Below are positions 1 to 5,478 of a stretch of 5,894 nucleotides of DNA, piece by piece. Made by a program: the position numbers and the translations under genes. Below the pieces are notes generated by a model. The model was given only the letters and a program-made list of their open reading frames with translations. It was not told the DNA's origin and made no database searches. Source of the DNA: Bacteroidaceae bacterium (GTDB lineage: Bacteria > Bacteroidota > Bacteroidia > Bacteroidales > Bacteroidaceae); NCBI GenBank assembly GCA_016302965.1, contig JAEDMP010000104.1:1-5894 (forward strand). Direction: 5' to 3'. Each line of letters opens with the position of its first letter. Position 1 is the first letter of the stretch.

Positions 1-305
1 ATATAGTCGAGCGAGTCATCGATGAAGAAGCGCAGTTCGGGTATGATGCGCAACTGGTGTCTCACCCGCGTTCCCAGTTCATATCTGAGTGTCTTCTCGC
101 TGTTGTTGATGTTGTTGATGATCTCCTGCGCCTTCTCGCTGGGGAAGATGCTGAGATAGGCCGTGCAGATGCTGAGGTCGGGCGACACCTTTGTACGGGT
201 CACCGACACCATCACGCCGTGCATCAGCCGGGTCTGTTGCTGAAAGATGATACTGAGTTCCTTCTGCAGCAATCGTGCGATTTTGTTTTGTCTTGTTTCT
301 TGCAT
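1..305 (-). CDS. rbfA: Ribosome-binding factor A, 3' end missing
   Basis: RbfA is a small cytoplasmic KH-fold protein that binds the immature 30S subunit near the 16S rRNA 5' helix and helps late maturation, especially in the cold. The 101 visible residues begin MQETRQNKIARLLQKEL, the usual RbfA N-terminal helix. Next comes a beta strand segment with SPDLSICTAYLSIF (residues 41-54), and then the family signature LRIIPELRFFIDDSL (85-99). Family members are about 110-130 residues, so only a short C-terminal tail is lost at the left window edge. I chose the ATG at 305 because it aligns with the usual RbfA N-terminus. An in-frame ATG at 317 would add MNQI and cannot be excluded. Neither start has a clear Shine-Dalgarno site. 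A Bacteroidetes-type -7 box lies about 50 nt upstream, so the gene probably has its own promoter downstream of the M16 peptidase gene. Family assignment is firm. Confidence 0.92.
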   Translation of the reverse strand, partial: MQETRQNKIARLLQKELSIIFQQQTRLMHGVMVSVTRTKVSPDLSICTAYLSIFPSEKAQEIINNINNSEKTLRYELGTRVRHQLRIIPELRFFIDDSLDY

Positions 306-356
306 AATCTGATTCATTTGGGTGGGATGATTTTCATTTCCACCTTTATACGAGTG

Positions 357-387
357 CAAAGGTAGTGAAAAAACTGAATAAAACAGA
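357..387 (-). promoter_or_regulatory. Putative promoter of rbfA
   Basis: Read on the minus strand, 364-357 is TACCTTTG, a perfect match to the Bacteroidetes -7 consensus TAnnTTTG. At 387-384 lies TCTG, one mismatch from the -33 element TTTG, with a 19-nt spacer. Transcription would start near 351-349 and give a leader of roughly 45 nt before the ATG at 305. The -33 box overlaps the base of the hairpin at 385-427. The -7 match is seen directly; the weak -33 and the start site are inferred. Confidence 0.6.
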
Positions 388-427
388 ACGAAGAATCAAG
401 AATTTTTCATTCTTCACTCTTCGTTCT
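385..427 (-). terminator. Two-tier hairpin, probable terminator of the M16 peptidase gene
   Basis: A perfect 10-bp outer stem (385-394 with 418-427, arms AGAACGAAGA and TCTTCGTTCT) encloses a 3x3 internal loop, then a perfect 6-bp inner stem (398-403 with 409-414) and a 5-nt loop. On the minus strand it is followed by a T-rich stretch, GTTTTATTCAGTTTTTT (384-368), as in an intrinsic terminator. It lies about 50 nt after the peptidase stop. The tail is interrupted, the stem is AT-rich, and the symmetry could also reflect a dispersed intergenic repeat. A weaker 5-bp stem with a 6-nt loop lies closer to the stop at 437-452. Confidence 0.55.
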
Positions 428-475
428 ATATGGATGGCCGCTATTAGGCGGCTGTTGGGTACTTGTTTCAGGCGT

Positions 476-3289
476 TTATTCCTGGGGCAGCATCACCACT
501 TCTACGCGGTTGCCGGGCTTGAGCAGTTCCTGCACAAAGGCGGCCACGCTCTCGGGGGTGAGGGCATTGACTGCATCCGTGAAACGGCTGTGGAAGTCAA
601 CCCCATACTCATGGTAGTTGCTGATAATCTGTCCCCAGTAGCCATTGGTCTTTGTCTGGTCGCTGTAGTTCTTGAGCATATACTCCTTCACCTTGGCCAG
701 CTTGTCGGCATCCACGGTCTGGGCGAGTTTGGCCATCTCATCGCGCATGATGCTCTTGGCCAGTTCGGCCTTCTCGGGCTTCATGGGACAGTAGGCGAGC
801 ACGGTGGTCTTGGTCACATTGTCGGTGCGCGAGATGCTGCCTTGGGCTCCAGCGGAATAGGCGGCACTGGCTTCCTCGCGAATCTTCTCGATGTAGATCA
901 TGGAGAGAATCTGTCCCACCACACTGCTCTTCAGCTGGTTGTCGAGGGTATAGGGGATATCCTCGGTTCTCCACACCATCATACCGATGGACTTTGGAGT
1001 CTCCATCTTGCGCTTGAACTCATTCACTACCACACCCTTGGGGTTGGAGTCGACGCGCTTGGCCTTCACCACCTTCTTCTGTGCGGGGAGTGAAGCTACA
1101 TACTGTTCAAGCAGTGGCAGGATAGCCTGTTCATCGAAGTTGCCGACGATGGTGAAGGTATAGGCGGCAGCATTGGCAGTGCGCTCCTTGGCCATCTCGA
1201 GGATGCGGTCGTAGTTGATGAGAGACAGGTCTTCGAGGGTGAGGCTGCTGAATCGGGGATTGTGGTTCTGCAGGGTCATGGTGAGCGAGTCGTTGAATGC
1301 CTGATCGGGCGAGAGAGCCTTGTTCTTGAGCATGATTTCCATGGTCTTCATGGCATTGTCGAAACTCTCCTGGTCTTTGTTGATTTGGGTGAAATAGAGG
1401 TAGACAAGCTGCATCATGGTCTCCAGGTCATTGGGAGTCGACGAGGCCTCCACCTGCTGGCGGTAGGTGTCCATGGTAAGGGTGGCCGACACAATCTTTC
1501 CAGCGAGGGCCTTCTCCAGTTCAGTGTGGCTGAAGTTGCCAAGTCCGGATGCCTCAATCACTCCATCGAACGCCTTGATGTTGGCGAAATCCTTCTCTCC
1601 ATAGAGGGCAGATCCTCCGAAGCCCTCAGCCGAGAGCAACACTTGGTCTTTCTTGTAGTCGGTATGCTTGAGCAGCACCTTCACTCCATTGGAGAGCAGC
1701 ACCTCGGTATAACCCAGCTGCGTGTTCTCCTTCTTGCTCTTCACCTTACCCTTCTTGGGCATCGTCTTGATCAGGGGTTCATCCTTTACGTTGTCGACGT
1801 AGGCGGTAAGCTGTTCCTGACGCACTCCGTTCATGGCGGCGAGCAGGGTCTCACGGGTGGGCAGCACAACTCCCTCTTTCTCCACATTCAGGCTGAGGAT
1901 GGCGAGGTTGGAGTCGTTGGGCACATAGAGTTCCTTGGCCATGGCATTGATGGCCTCGAGCGGAATCATGGGCACCATCTGCTTCATGAACATATAGTAT
2001 TCGTCGAGCGAGGGGATGGGCTCATTGGCGAGGAAGTGGTCGCGGTATTCCATACAGAACTGCGAACTGTATCGCTTGTCCTTGTTGCTGTACATCTTGT
2101 CGAGCGCACTGGTGGTCTTGGCCTTGAAGCGGCTATACTCAGAAGGCGTGAATCCAAACTCGGCGGCTCTCTTGATTTCACGGTAGGCGGCAGCCACAGC
2201 CTCATTGATAGCTCCATCCTTGGGCATCATCGACACATCGAATGCATCCTTGGTCTTGGCAAAGATATACTGGGCATCGCTGGCCTCGGCATTCACGAAG
2301 GGGCAATCGGGCTTCTGGGCCACCTCGGCCAATCGGTCGTTGAGCATTCCCATGAGTGCGCTCTTGGCATATTTCAGGATGAGATAGTCCACATAGTTCT
2401 TCATGGAGTCGGGCGTGGTCTCATGCTTGAACATCAGGTCGACCACGTTGAGTTGCATCTCCTTGTCCTTGTCCACGACGATGATGGCCTCGGCATTGTC
2501 GGGCACGGGCACATCCTCCACCTTGGCAGGATTGGCAGGCATTTCGATACCGGCAAAGAGGCGTTTGATTTCGGCCTCGGTATGGTCTACGTCCACATTA
2601 CCCACCACGATAACGGCCTGGTTGTCGGGACGGTACCATTTCTCATAGTAGTCGCGGAGCACCTGGGGCTTGAAGTTGTCGATCACCTCCATCTTGCCGA
2701 TGGGCATACGCTCTCCGTACTTGCTGCCGGGATAGAGCTGGGGCAGAGCCCGCTCAATCATGCGCATGGAGGCGCTCGTACGGGTTCTCCATTCCTCGTG
2801 GATTACACCTCTCTCCTTGTCAATCTCCTCGGGGGCGAGGGTCAGTCCGTTGGCCCAATCGTAGAGGATGAGCAGACAGGAGTCGAGTGACGACTGGCGT
2901 GTGGTGGGCACATTGGAGATGTTGTAGACGGTACAGTCGATGCTGGTATAGGCGTTCAGGTCACGTCCGAACTTCACACCGATGCTCTCGCAGTACTTGA
3001 TGAGGTCGTTGCCCTTGAAGTGGTCGGTACCGTTGAAGCACATGTGCTCCAGGAAGTGTGCCAGACCGCGCTGGTTATCCTCCTCCTGGATGGAGCCTAC
3101 GCGTTGTGCGATGTAGAACTCGGCCCGGTCTTCAGGCCAGTTGTTGTGGCGGATGTAATAAGTGAGCCCGTTGTCGAGCTTTCCGATACGCACGTCCTTG
3201 TCGATGGGAATCACCATCTGGTTGGCTTGTGCGAATGCTGTCATTGCGCTGACGATGACGAGCATCATGGCCATAAACATTTTCTTCAT
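476..3289 (-). CDS. Secreted M16 family zinc metallopeptidase (insulinase/pitrilysin type)
   Basis: This is a 937-residue M16 peptidase with a signal peptide (MKK, hydrophobic core, probable cut after A20 in the AFA-Q context), so it is most likely periplasmic. The inverted zinc motif HFLEH is at residues 78-82 (ligands H78 and H82, general base E81). E159 follows H82 by 77 residues, as does the third ligand of pitrilysin, with the companion E166. The N-terminal half holds the catalytic domain (about 36-170) and an M16C domain with YEKWYRPDN (215-223). The C-terminal half has no HxxEH, as expected, but carries a second M16C domain (about 680-870; GNF at 716-718) and the pair R804/Y811, spaced like the substrate-binding R824/Y831 of human IDE. 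The length fits the two-half, PqqL/pitrilysin-like class. Such enzymes cut peptides or unfolded proteins held in a closed chamber; the substrate here is unknown. The ATG at 3289 is the only start that keeps the signal peptide. It begins 47 nt after the HTH gene with no evident promoter between. Confidence 0.95.
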   Translation of the reverse strand: MKKMFMAMMLVIVSAMTAFAQANQMVIPIDKDVRIGKLDNGLTYYIRHNNWPEDRAEFYIAQRVGSIQEEDNQRGLAHFLEHMCFNGTDHFKGNDLIKYCESIGVKFGRDLNAYTSIDCTVYNISNVPTTRQSSLDSCLLILYDWANGLTLAPEEIDKERGVIHEEWRTRTSASMRMIERALPQLYPGSKYGERMPIGKMEVIDNFKPQVLRDYYEKWYRPDNQAVIVVGNVDVDHTEAEIKRLFAGIEMPANPAKVEDVPVPDNAEAIIVVDKDKEMQLNVVDLMFKHETTPDSMKNYVDYLILKYAKSALMGMLNDRLAEVAQKPDCPFVNAEASDAQYIFAKTKDAFDVSMMPKDGAINEAVAAAYREIKRAAEFGFTPSEYSRFKAKTTSALDKMYSNKDKRYSSQFCMEYRDHFLANEPIPSLDEYYMFMKQMVPMIPLEAINAMAKELYVPNDSNLAILSLNVEKEGVVLPTRETLLAAMNGVRQEQLTAYVDNVKDEPLIKTMPKKGKVKSKKENTQLGYTEVLLSNGVKVLLKHTDYKKDQVLLSAEGFGGSALYGEKDFANIKAFDGVIEASGLGNFSHTELEKALAGKIVSATLTMDTYRQQVEASSTPNDLETMMQLVYLYFTQINKDQESFDNAMKTMEIMLKNKALSPDQAFNDSLTMTLQNHNPRFSSLTLEDLSLINYDRILEMAKERTANAAAYTFTIVGNFDEQAILPLLEQYVASLPAQKKVVKAKRVDSNPKGVVVNEFKRKMETPKSIGMMVWRTEDIPYTLDNQLKSSVVGQILSMIYIEKIREEASAAYSAGAQGSISRTDNVTKTTVLAYCPMKPEKAELAKSIMRDEMAKLAQTVDADKLAKVKEYMLKNYSDQTKTNGYWGQIISNYHEYGVDFHSRFTDAVNALTPESVAAFVQELLKPGNRVEVVMLPQE

Positions 3290-3336
3290 GTCTTTGCTTG
3301 TTTATTGATGATAATTGATATTGTTGTTGCTTGATG

Positions 3337-3546
3337 TCAGTCGTTTCTGTATTCCAGGATGTCCCCTGGTTGGCATCCCAGTTCGCGGCAGATAGCCTCA
3401 AGGGTGGAGAATCGGATGGCCTTGGCCTTTCCCGTCTTGAGTATCGAGAGGTTGGCAGGCGTGAGATCCACTCTCTCCGCCAATTCTCCGAGCGACATTT
3501 TCCGCTTGGCCATCTCCACATCCAAATTCACGATTATTCTTCCCAT
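3337..3546 (-). CDS. YozG-type HTH (Cro/C1, XRE-like) transcriptional regulator
   Basis: A 69-residue DNA-binding protein made almost entirely of one Cro/C1-type helix-turn-helix domain. After a short strand (IIVNLDVEM, residues 4-12) come helix 2 (about 18-26, SLGELAERV) and the recognition helix (about 29-37, TPANLSILK). Then follows the KAKAIRFSTLEAICRELGCQPGDILEY segment (40-66), typical of the YozG / HTH_26 group. No effector or dimerisation domain is present. These regulators are usually encoded beside a DUF2975 membrane protein, as here, where the DUF2975 gene ends 100 nt upstream. I infer that it is cotranscribed from the promoter near 4404-4435 and represses that promoter through the ATCG dyads. 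That is not shown directly. The ATG at 3546 aligns with the family N-terminus and is preceded by no strong ribosome binding site. Family assignment is firm; target and signal are unknown. Confidence 0.93.
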   Translation of the reverse strand: MGRIIVNLDVEMAKRKMSLGELAERVDLTPANLSILKTGKAKAIRFSTLEAICRELGCQPGDILEYRND

Positions 3547-3646
3547 ATCTAAGTGTTTTCTCTCTGATTATCTCGTTTGTGAGGTCCGTATATCATGTTG
3601 CCTTCATGCAACTCTTCTCTCAGCATGTATGCTGTCCATGCCTGTA

Positions 3647-4291
3647 TCAGATGGTCAGTTCCTGCTCTTCCTTCATCTTCAGCCCTATGGCAAACGCTTC
3701 TGCCATCAGTAGGATAAAGAGTCCGAAGATGATGATGCCGGTTTCCAGCTGTTCCGAGAAGTCGATGGAATAATCAGCGGGGTCGATGTAGAGCAGGGCC
3801 GCATAACTCTGCTGCAGTCCCATCACCGTACCCGCGATACCGCACAGGAGCATTCCATAACTGCTGTGCCTCAGATACTTCACGGATTTCCAGGAGAACA
3901 CCTCCCTACGGTTCAGGCAGACGACAAACCTCACCAATCCGATGAGCGCCAACACCCCTCCAGCAAACGAGGAGAACGAAAGCAATATCGTGATGGCCGA
4001 ATTGCCCACAATGCTGTTCTCTTCCACGGGCACGATGACCATCAGCGGCCAAGCCATCTTTTCCTTGCCCGTTCGGTTGTCACGCAGGTCCACGGCCGTC
4101 TGGTCGGTCACCACTTTGGGCACCAACGAGAGGTAGGCTGCATCAGCCCCATCGTCACCCTTGTTTTCGGTTGCCATGGCCGTACGCCATCCCATGGTGA
4201 AAGAAAGCCCCATGCAGTAGACAATGGCACCCACATGGATGGCTGCCACGATGAGGATGGAGAGGCAGATGATGTTCACTTTCTTGTTCAT
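3647..4291 (-). CDS. DUF2975 family four-helix membrane protein
   Basis: A 214-residue inner-membrane protein with four predicted transmembrane helices at about 6-30, 97-124, 144-168 and 184-204. The long loop at 35-92 would lie outside the cytoplasm if the N-terminus is inside. The segment VFSWKSVKYLR (131-141) after helix 2 and the C-terminal EAFAIGLKMKEEQELTI (198-214) are hallmarks of DUF2975 proteins, which usually precede a YozG-type HTH gene. No catalytic motif is visible and the family has no established biochemical role. The short cytoplasmic C-terminal tail, rich in charged residues, is a plausible contact site for the adjacent regulator, but this is inference by analogy with SdpI/SdpR-like membrane sequestration. 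The gene has a well-formed promoter about 110 nt upstream, with ATCG dyads on either side. The ATG at 4291 gives the first helix a normal MNKK start. Confidence 0.9.
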   Translation of the reverse strand: MNKKVNIICLSILIVAAIHVGAIVYCMGLSFTMGWRTAMATENKGDDGADAAYLSLVPKVVTDQTAVDLRDNRTGKEKMAWPLMVIVPVEENSIVGNSAITILLSFSSFAGGVLALIGLVRFVVCLNRREVFSWKSVKYLRHSSYGMLLCGIAGTVMGLQQSYAALLYIDPADYSIDFSEQLETGIIIFGLFILLMAEAFAIGLKMKEEQELTI

Positions 4292-4345
4292 GTCGGATAA
4301 GGTATCTTTTGTCTTGATGAGTTGGTTTTATATTTGCCTTGATTT

Positions 4346-4360
4346 ATCGTTTTAAACGAT
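4346..4360. promoter_or_regulatory. ATCG dyad 3, candidate operator in the leader
   Basis: ATCGTTTTAAACGAT is a perfect inverted repeat with 7-bp arms and a 1-nt centre at 4353. It lies in the leader of the DUF2975 transcript, about 45 nt downstream of the predicted start, where a bound repressor could act as a roadblock. Its centre is 41 bp, close to four helical turns, from that of the dyad at 4387-4401. It shares the ATCG/CGAT ends with the other two but has a wider gap between them. The operator role is inferred. Confidence 0.45.
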
Positions 4361-4386
4361 TTGTTTATTGTTTATTATTGGATATT

Positions 4387-4401
4387 TATCGTTTTTCGAT
4401 A
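4387..4401. promoter_or_regulatory. ATCG dyad 2, candidate operator over the transcription start
   Basis: TATCGTTTTTCGATA has perfect 5-bp arms around a 5-nt T tract. It ends 2 nt from the -7 box (4404-4411) and covers the predicted start site, so protein binding here would be expected to block initiation. Its outer pattern TATCG-N5-CGATA is identical to that of the dyad at 4453-4467. I infer binding by the linked HTH protein. Confidence 0.5.
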
Positions 4402-4403
4402 TG

Positions 4404-4435
4404 CAAAAGTACAACTATTCATCCTATCCTCCAAA
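4404..4435 (-). promoter_or_regulatory. Bacteroidetes-type promoter of the DUF2975/HTH operon
   Basis: On the minus strand TTTG (4435-4432) is followed after exactly 20 nt by TACTTTTG (4411-4404). This matches the Bacteroidetes consensus of TTTG, a 19-21 nt spacer and TAnnTTTG at both elements. Transcription would start near 4399-4396 and leave a leader of about 105-110 nt before the ATG at 4291. Three ATCG dyads lie on either side of it. Confidence 0.8.
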
Positions 4436-4452
4436 CATTTTCCCTCTATATT

Positions 4453-4467
4453 TATCGATAATCGATA
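4453..4467. promoter_or_regulatory. ATCG dyad 1, candidate operator upstream of -33
   Basis: TATCGATAATCGATA is a perfect inverted repeat with 7-bp arms and a 1-nt centre at 4460. It lies 17 bp upstream of the -33 element, about 55-70 bp before the predicted start. It fits TATCG-N5-CGATA exactly, like the dyad at 4387-4401; the two centres are 66 bp apart. AT-rich DNA produces palindromes by chance, but the shared ATCG ends in three dyads within 122 bp make a binding site more likely. Confidence 0.5.
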
Positions 4468-4486
4468 TATTTAACAATTACACATT

Positions 4487-4534
4487 ATTATATATAGGCT
4501 TGATTATATATAGGCTTGATTATATATAGGCTTG
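4487..4534. repeat. Three perfect tandem copies of a 16-bp unit
   Basis: The unit ATTATATATAGGCTTG occurs three times without a mismatch at 4487-4502, 4503-4518 and 4519-4534. The array begins 7 nt after the xerD stop codon in the transcription direction and lies upstream of the DUF2975 promoter. A perfect short array like this is a typical variable-number repeat that can gain or lose copies by slippage. It has no partner array in the window and no spacer structure, so it is not a CRISPR. Function, if any, is unknown. Confidence 0.95.
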
Positions 4535-4540
4535 GGAATG

Positions 4541-5473
4541 TCAATCCGTCAGCCCGTCCATCCGCTGCTGCCATTTCTTGTTGCGCGGATGATGTTCCAG
4601 TATCTCCCTTCTCAAGGTACTGGTGTCGATATGGGTATAAATCTCGGTGGTGCTGATGCTTTCGTGTCCCAGCATGGCCTGGATGGCACGCAAGTCGGCC
4701 CCTCCCTCGAGCAGGGCGGTGGCAAAGGAGTGGCGCAAGGTATGGGGAGAGATGGTCTTGGTGATGCCGGCCTCCAGTGCCTGTCGCTTCACCATGATGA
4801 GTATCATCGTACGGGTGAGGTGATGGCCGCGGCGGTTGAGGAACACATAGTCTTCCTCACCGGGCTTGATGTCCATGAGATTGCGGTCGATGAACCAAAG
4901 TCCCAGTTCATGCAGGGCACGGGGCGAGATGGGCACCAAGCGCTCCTTGCTGCCCTTGCCCAGGATGCGCACATACTGCTCCTCCACATAGAGATGGGAG
5001 AGCTTCATTGTCACCAGCTCGCTCACGCGCAGGCCGCAGGAGAAGAGCACCTCGATGATGGCCTTGTTGCGCTGCCCTTCCCACTTGCTCAGGTCGATGG
5101 ATGCCTCCAACTGGTCCACCTCCTGGGTGGAGAGCACCTCGGGCAGGTGGCTGCCCAATTGGGGCGACTCCAAGAGTTCCGAGGGGTCATCGTCGCGAAA
5201 GCCGTCGAGCAGCAGGAAACGGAAGAAACTCCGTACCCCACTCAGTATGCGGCATTGCGAGCGGGGATGGATGCCCACCTCATGCAGACTGGCGGCAAAC
5301 TGCTGCAAATCTTCAAGCTTGCAGTCGAGAGGCGAGATGCCTCCCGACTGCAGGAAGAGCAACAGTTTGTCGAGGTCGCGGCAGTAGGCCTCCTGCGTGT
5401 TGGGCGAGAAGTTGCGCTCCAGCCTCAGATACTGCAGATACTGCTCGGCCAATGTTTTCTTTCTCGCCGCCAT
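4541..5473 (-). CDS. xerD: Site-specific tyrosine recombinase XerD
   Basis: A 310-residue tyrosine recombinase of the Xer type. With XerC it resolves chromosome dimers at the dif site near the terminus during division. The N-terminal SAM-like core-binding domain spans about 1-105 (LRLERNFSPNTQEAYCRDL at 16-34). The catalytic domain follows with all active residues: R149 (CGLRVSEL), K173 (GKGSKERLVP), H244 and R247 (HTLRH), H270 (LGHESISTTEIY) and the nucleophile Y279. H244, R247, H270 and Y279 have the same numbers as in E. coli XerD, and the length is close to its 298 residues, so XerD is favoured over XerC or a phage integrase. The start at 5473 lies 5 nt after the bcp stop, so translation is probably coupled within one operon. 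No integrase-like arm-binding domain, att site or cargo is seen nearby, and no dif site was recognised. No convincing terminator follows; the 16-bp tandem repeat begins right after the stop. Confidence 0.92.
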   Translation of the reverse strand: MAARKKTLAEQYLQYLRLERNFSPNTQEAYCRDLDKLLLFLQSGGISPLDCKLEDLQQFAASLHEVGIHPRSQCRILSGVRSFFRFLLLDGFRDDDPSELLESPQLGSHLPEVLSTQEVDQLEASIDLSKWEGQRNKAIIEVLFSCGLRVSELVTMKLSHLYVEEQYVRILGKGSKERLVPISPRALHELGLWFIDRNLMDIKPGEEDYVFLNRRGHHLTRTMILIMVKRQALEAGITKTISPHTLRHSFATALLEGGADLRAIQAMLGHESISTTEIYTHIDTSTLRREILEHHPRNKKWQQRMDGLTD

Positions 5474-5478
5474 GATGC

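Noticed and set aside
57..365. A 102-codon plus-strand frame at the left edge
   Set aside because: It is antisense to rbfA, whose conserved sequence explains the region.
437..452. GCCGC/GCGGC stem with a 6-nt loop after the peptidase stop as the main terminator
   Set aside because: The stem is only 5 bp and no T tract follows; the hairpin at 385-427 fits better.
1262..2890. A 542-codon plus-strand open frame opposite the M16 peptidase gene, and similar ones at 365-1093 and 4532-5503
   Set aside because: They lie antisense to clearly homologous genes and read as repeats of H, G and L with no recognisable domain. This is the shadow expected from codon bias on the true strand.
3302..3321. A degenerate relative of the ATCG dyads (ATGATAATTGATAT) just before the M16 start
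   Set aside because: It resembles dyad 1 only with a gap and a substitution that destroy the symmetry, in AT-rich DNA, so chance is the simpler explanation.
4296..4310. TACCTTAT on the minus strand as a second promoter close to the DUF2975 start
   Set aside because: It has two mismatches in the TTTG part and no -33 element, and would lie too close to the ATG.
4487..4534. The 16-bp array as a CRISPR or as tandem plus-strand promoters (TAGGCTTG in each unit)
   Set aside because: There are no spacers between units, and TAGGCTTG is one base off the -7 consensus with no -33 partner and would only drive antisense RNA into xerD.
4541..5473. Tyrosine recombinase as integrase of a mobile element
   Set aside because: Residue numbering and size match XerD, the flanking genes are ordinary chromosomal genes, and no att repeats, excisionase or cargo genes are seen. 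The 16-bp repeats are tandem, not flanking.
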